The position numbers were made by a program, and so were the translations under genes. From Rhizobacter sp. (lineage in GTDB: Bacteria > Pseudomonadota > Gammaproteobacteria > Burkholderiales > Burkholderiaceae_C): a DNA stretch of 6,184 nt. Shown piece after piece: positions 5,221 to 6,184 of this stretch. Location: NCBI GenBank assembly GCA_025359585.1, contig JANYFX010000688.1, positions 1 through 6,184 on the forward strand, given 5' to 3'. Positions within the stretch are counted from its first letter, which is position 1. Each line of letters starts with the position of its first letter. Below the pieces are notes generated by a model, which saw nothing but the letters and a program-made list of their open reading frames with translations, was not told the DNA's origin and did no database searches.

Positions 5221-6108
5221 ATGCAAACCCTGCCCGACACGCTGTGCTACCTGAACGGCGAGTACAGCCCGCTGCACCTGGCCAAGGTCTCGGTGCTCGA
5301 CCGCGGCTTCATCTTCGGCGACGGGATCTACGAAGTGGTGCCGGCCTACGGCGGGCGTTTGTTCCGCTTCGACGAACACATGGCGCGGTTGAATCGCAGC
5401 CTGTCGAAACTGCGCATCGCGAACCCGCACAGCCGTGAGGAGTGGCTGGAGCGTTGCCGCACGCTGGTGGCGGCATTGATCGACAAGACCGGTGCGCCGG
5501 ACCAGATCGTCTACATCCAGATCACCCGCGGCGTGGCGCTGCGCGACCACGTGATGCCGGCCGACGTGCCGCCCACCGTCTTCATGATGTGCAGCGCGAT
5601 GAAGCCGGCCACGCCCGAGCAGCGCCACCAGGGTGTGAGCTGCGTGACGGCGCGCGACTTCCGCTGGGAGCGCGGCGACATCAAGAGCATCTCGCTGCTC
5701 GGCAACGTGCTGGCGCGACAGATGTCGGCCGACCATGGCGCCCTTGAGACCATCATGTTCCGCAACGGCCATTTGACCGAAGCGGCGGCCAGCAACGTGT
5801 GGATCGTGCACGAAGGTGCGCTGCTCGGCCCGCCGAAGAGCGAGCACGTGCTCGAAGGCATTCGCTACGAGCTGATCCGCGAGCTGTGCGAAGAGGTGGG
5901 GATCGCCTACAACCTGCGGCCGATTCCGGAGGCCGATGTGTTCTCGGCCGACGAGGTTTTGCTCAGCTCGGCCACGAAAGAGTTGCTGCCCGTGACGATG
6001 CTCGACGGCCAGCCGGTCGGCCACGGCGCCTTGCGTGGCAAGCCCGGGCCGGTTTATTCGCGCCTCCACGAGGCTTACCAGCGGGCCAAACTGACGCAGT
6101 CGATCTGA
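5221..6108 (+). CDS. dat: D-amino-acid aminotransferase (fold-type IV PLP enzyme)
   Basis: This enzyme transfers the amino group between D-amino acids and 2-oxo acids in the cytoplasm, typically D-alanine + 2-oxoglutarate to pyruvate + D-glutamate. The 295-residue protein has the class IV aminotransferase layout. The N-terminal YLNGEYSPLHLAKVSVLDRGF and GDGIYEVV blocks come first, then R56 in HMARLNRS, which contacts the PLP phosphate in this fold. K155 in GDIKSISLLGNVL is the PLP Schiff-base lysine, and E187 in HLTEAAASNVWIV faces the PLP pyridine nitrogen. QITRGVALRDH (100-110) resembles the D-amino-acid transaminases more than branched-chain aminotransferases (IlvE) or aminodeoxychorismate lyase (PabC). 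Those two relatives remain possible on sequence alone. The position directly after dacA, whose reaction releases D-alanine, supports the D-amino-acid assignment. Confidence 0.9.
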   Translation: MQTLPDTLCYLNGEYSPLHLAKVSVLDRGFIFGDGIYEVVPAYGGRLFRFDEHMARLNRSLSKLRIANPHSREEWLERCRTLVAALIDKTGAPDQIVYIQITRGVALRDHVMPADVPPTVFMMCSAMKPATPEQRHQGVSCVTARDFRWERGDIKSISLLGNVLARQMSADHGALETIMFRNGHLTEAAASNVWIVHEGALLGPPKSEHVLEGIRYELIRELCEEVGIAYNLRPIPEADVFSADEVLLSSATKELLPVTMLDGQPVGHGALRGKPGPVYSRLHEAYQRAKLTQSI

Positions 6109-6152
6109 CCACGCAGGTTGCGCCACGCCGCAGCGCCCCCATCTTCGAGCGC

Positions 6153-6184
6153 ATGAACGCCGCCGCCATGCAAGACATTCCGCC
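6153..6184 (+). CDS. Probable 5' end of the next plus-strand gene (perhaps ybeD/DUF493)
   Basis: An ATG at 6153 opens a frame reading MNAAAMQDIPP to the window edge, 44 bases after the dat stop. A second in-frame ATG at 6168 is an equally possible start. GAG at 6147-6149 is too close to the first ATG to be a good ribosome binding site. Ten residues cannot identify a family. The ybeD suggestion comes only from the common order dacA-(dat)-ybeD-lipB-lipA in beta- and gammaproteobacteria. Confidence 0.4.
   Translation, partial: MNAAAMQDIP

Noticed and set aside
4018..6126. A 702-codon open frame on the minus strand opposite dacA and dat
   Set aside because: It is the antisense shadow of two genes with unmistakable active-site motifs. 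Its product is His/Arg/Ala/Gly-rich with no recognisable domain, as expected from GC-rich third positions.

Overview
The window is high-GC, densely packed bacterial DNA. It looks like a betaproteobacterium of the order Burkholderiales, probably of the Rubrivivax/Leptothrix/Roseateles/Piscinibacter kind. That placement rests on GC-rich third codon positions, on the protein families and on gene order, recalled from general knowledge and not from a search. Apart from the hemB-hemJ intergenic region, the content is ordinary chromosomal housekeeping. I see no insertion sequence, tRNA, rRNA, CRISPR array or prophage gene.

Left part (1-1401). The minus strand carries hemB (porphobilinogen synthase, 105-1115) and, 57 bases downstream of it, the first codons of another minus-strand gene that leaves the window at base 1. 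Divergent from hemB, on the plus strand, is hemJ (1402-1824), a membrane protoporphyrinogen oxidase. An early and a late step of heme synthesis are therefore transcribed back to back. The 286 bases between their start codons hold the most interesting material here: three consecutive stem-loops on the plus strand. The last is a textbook rho-independent terminator (1333-1360) with no protein gene in front of it. The first exposes a CCUCCC-type loop. I read this as a candidate small RNA of about 110 nt, or a terminated leader or attenuator.

Middle part (1402-3944). hemJ is followed at 9 bases by a multi-membrane-span VanZ-family protein (1834-2943). After 38 bases comes a thioredoxin-like [2Fe-2S] ferredoxin (2982-3308), then at 9 bases a small alpha/beta hydrolase (3318-3944). 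hemJ and the ferredoxin gene each have a -10-like hexamer ending exactly six bases before the ATG, which suggests leaderless transcripts.

Right part (3945-6184). After a strong stem-loop comes dacA, a periplasmic D-Ala-D-Ala carboxypeptidase (4021-5193). It is followed at 27 bases by a D-amino-acid aminotransferase (dat, 5221-6108) and by what looks like the first codons of another plus-strand gene. In related bacteria this position usually holds ybeD (DUF493), followed by lipB and lipA. The carboxypeptidase releases D-alanine from peptidoglycan and the aminotransferase can interconvert it with D-glutamate, so the pair makes metabolic sense as a unit.
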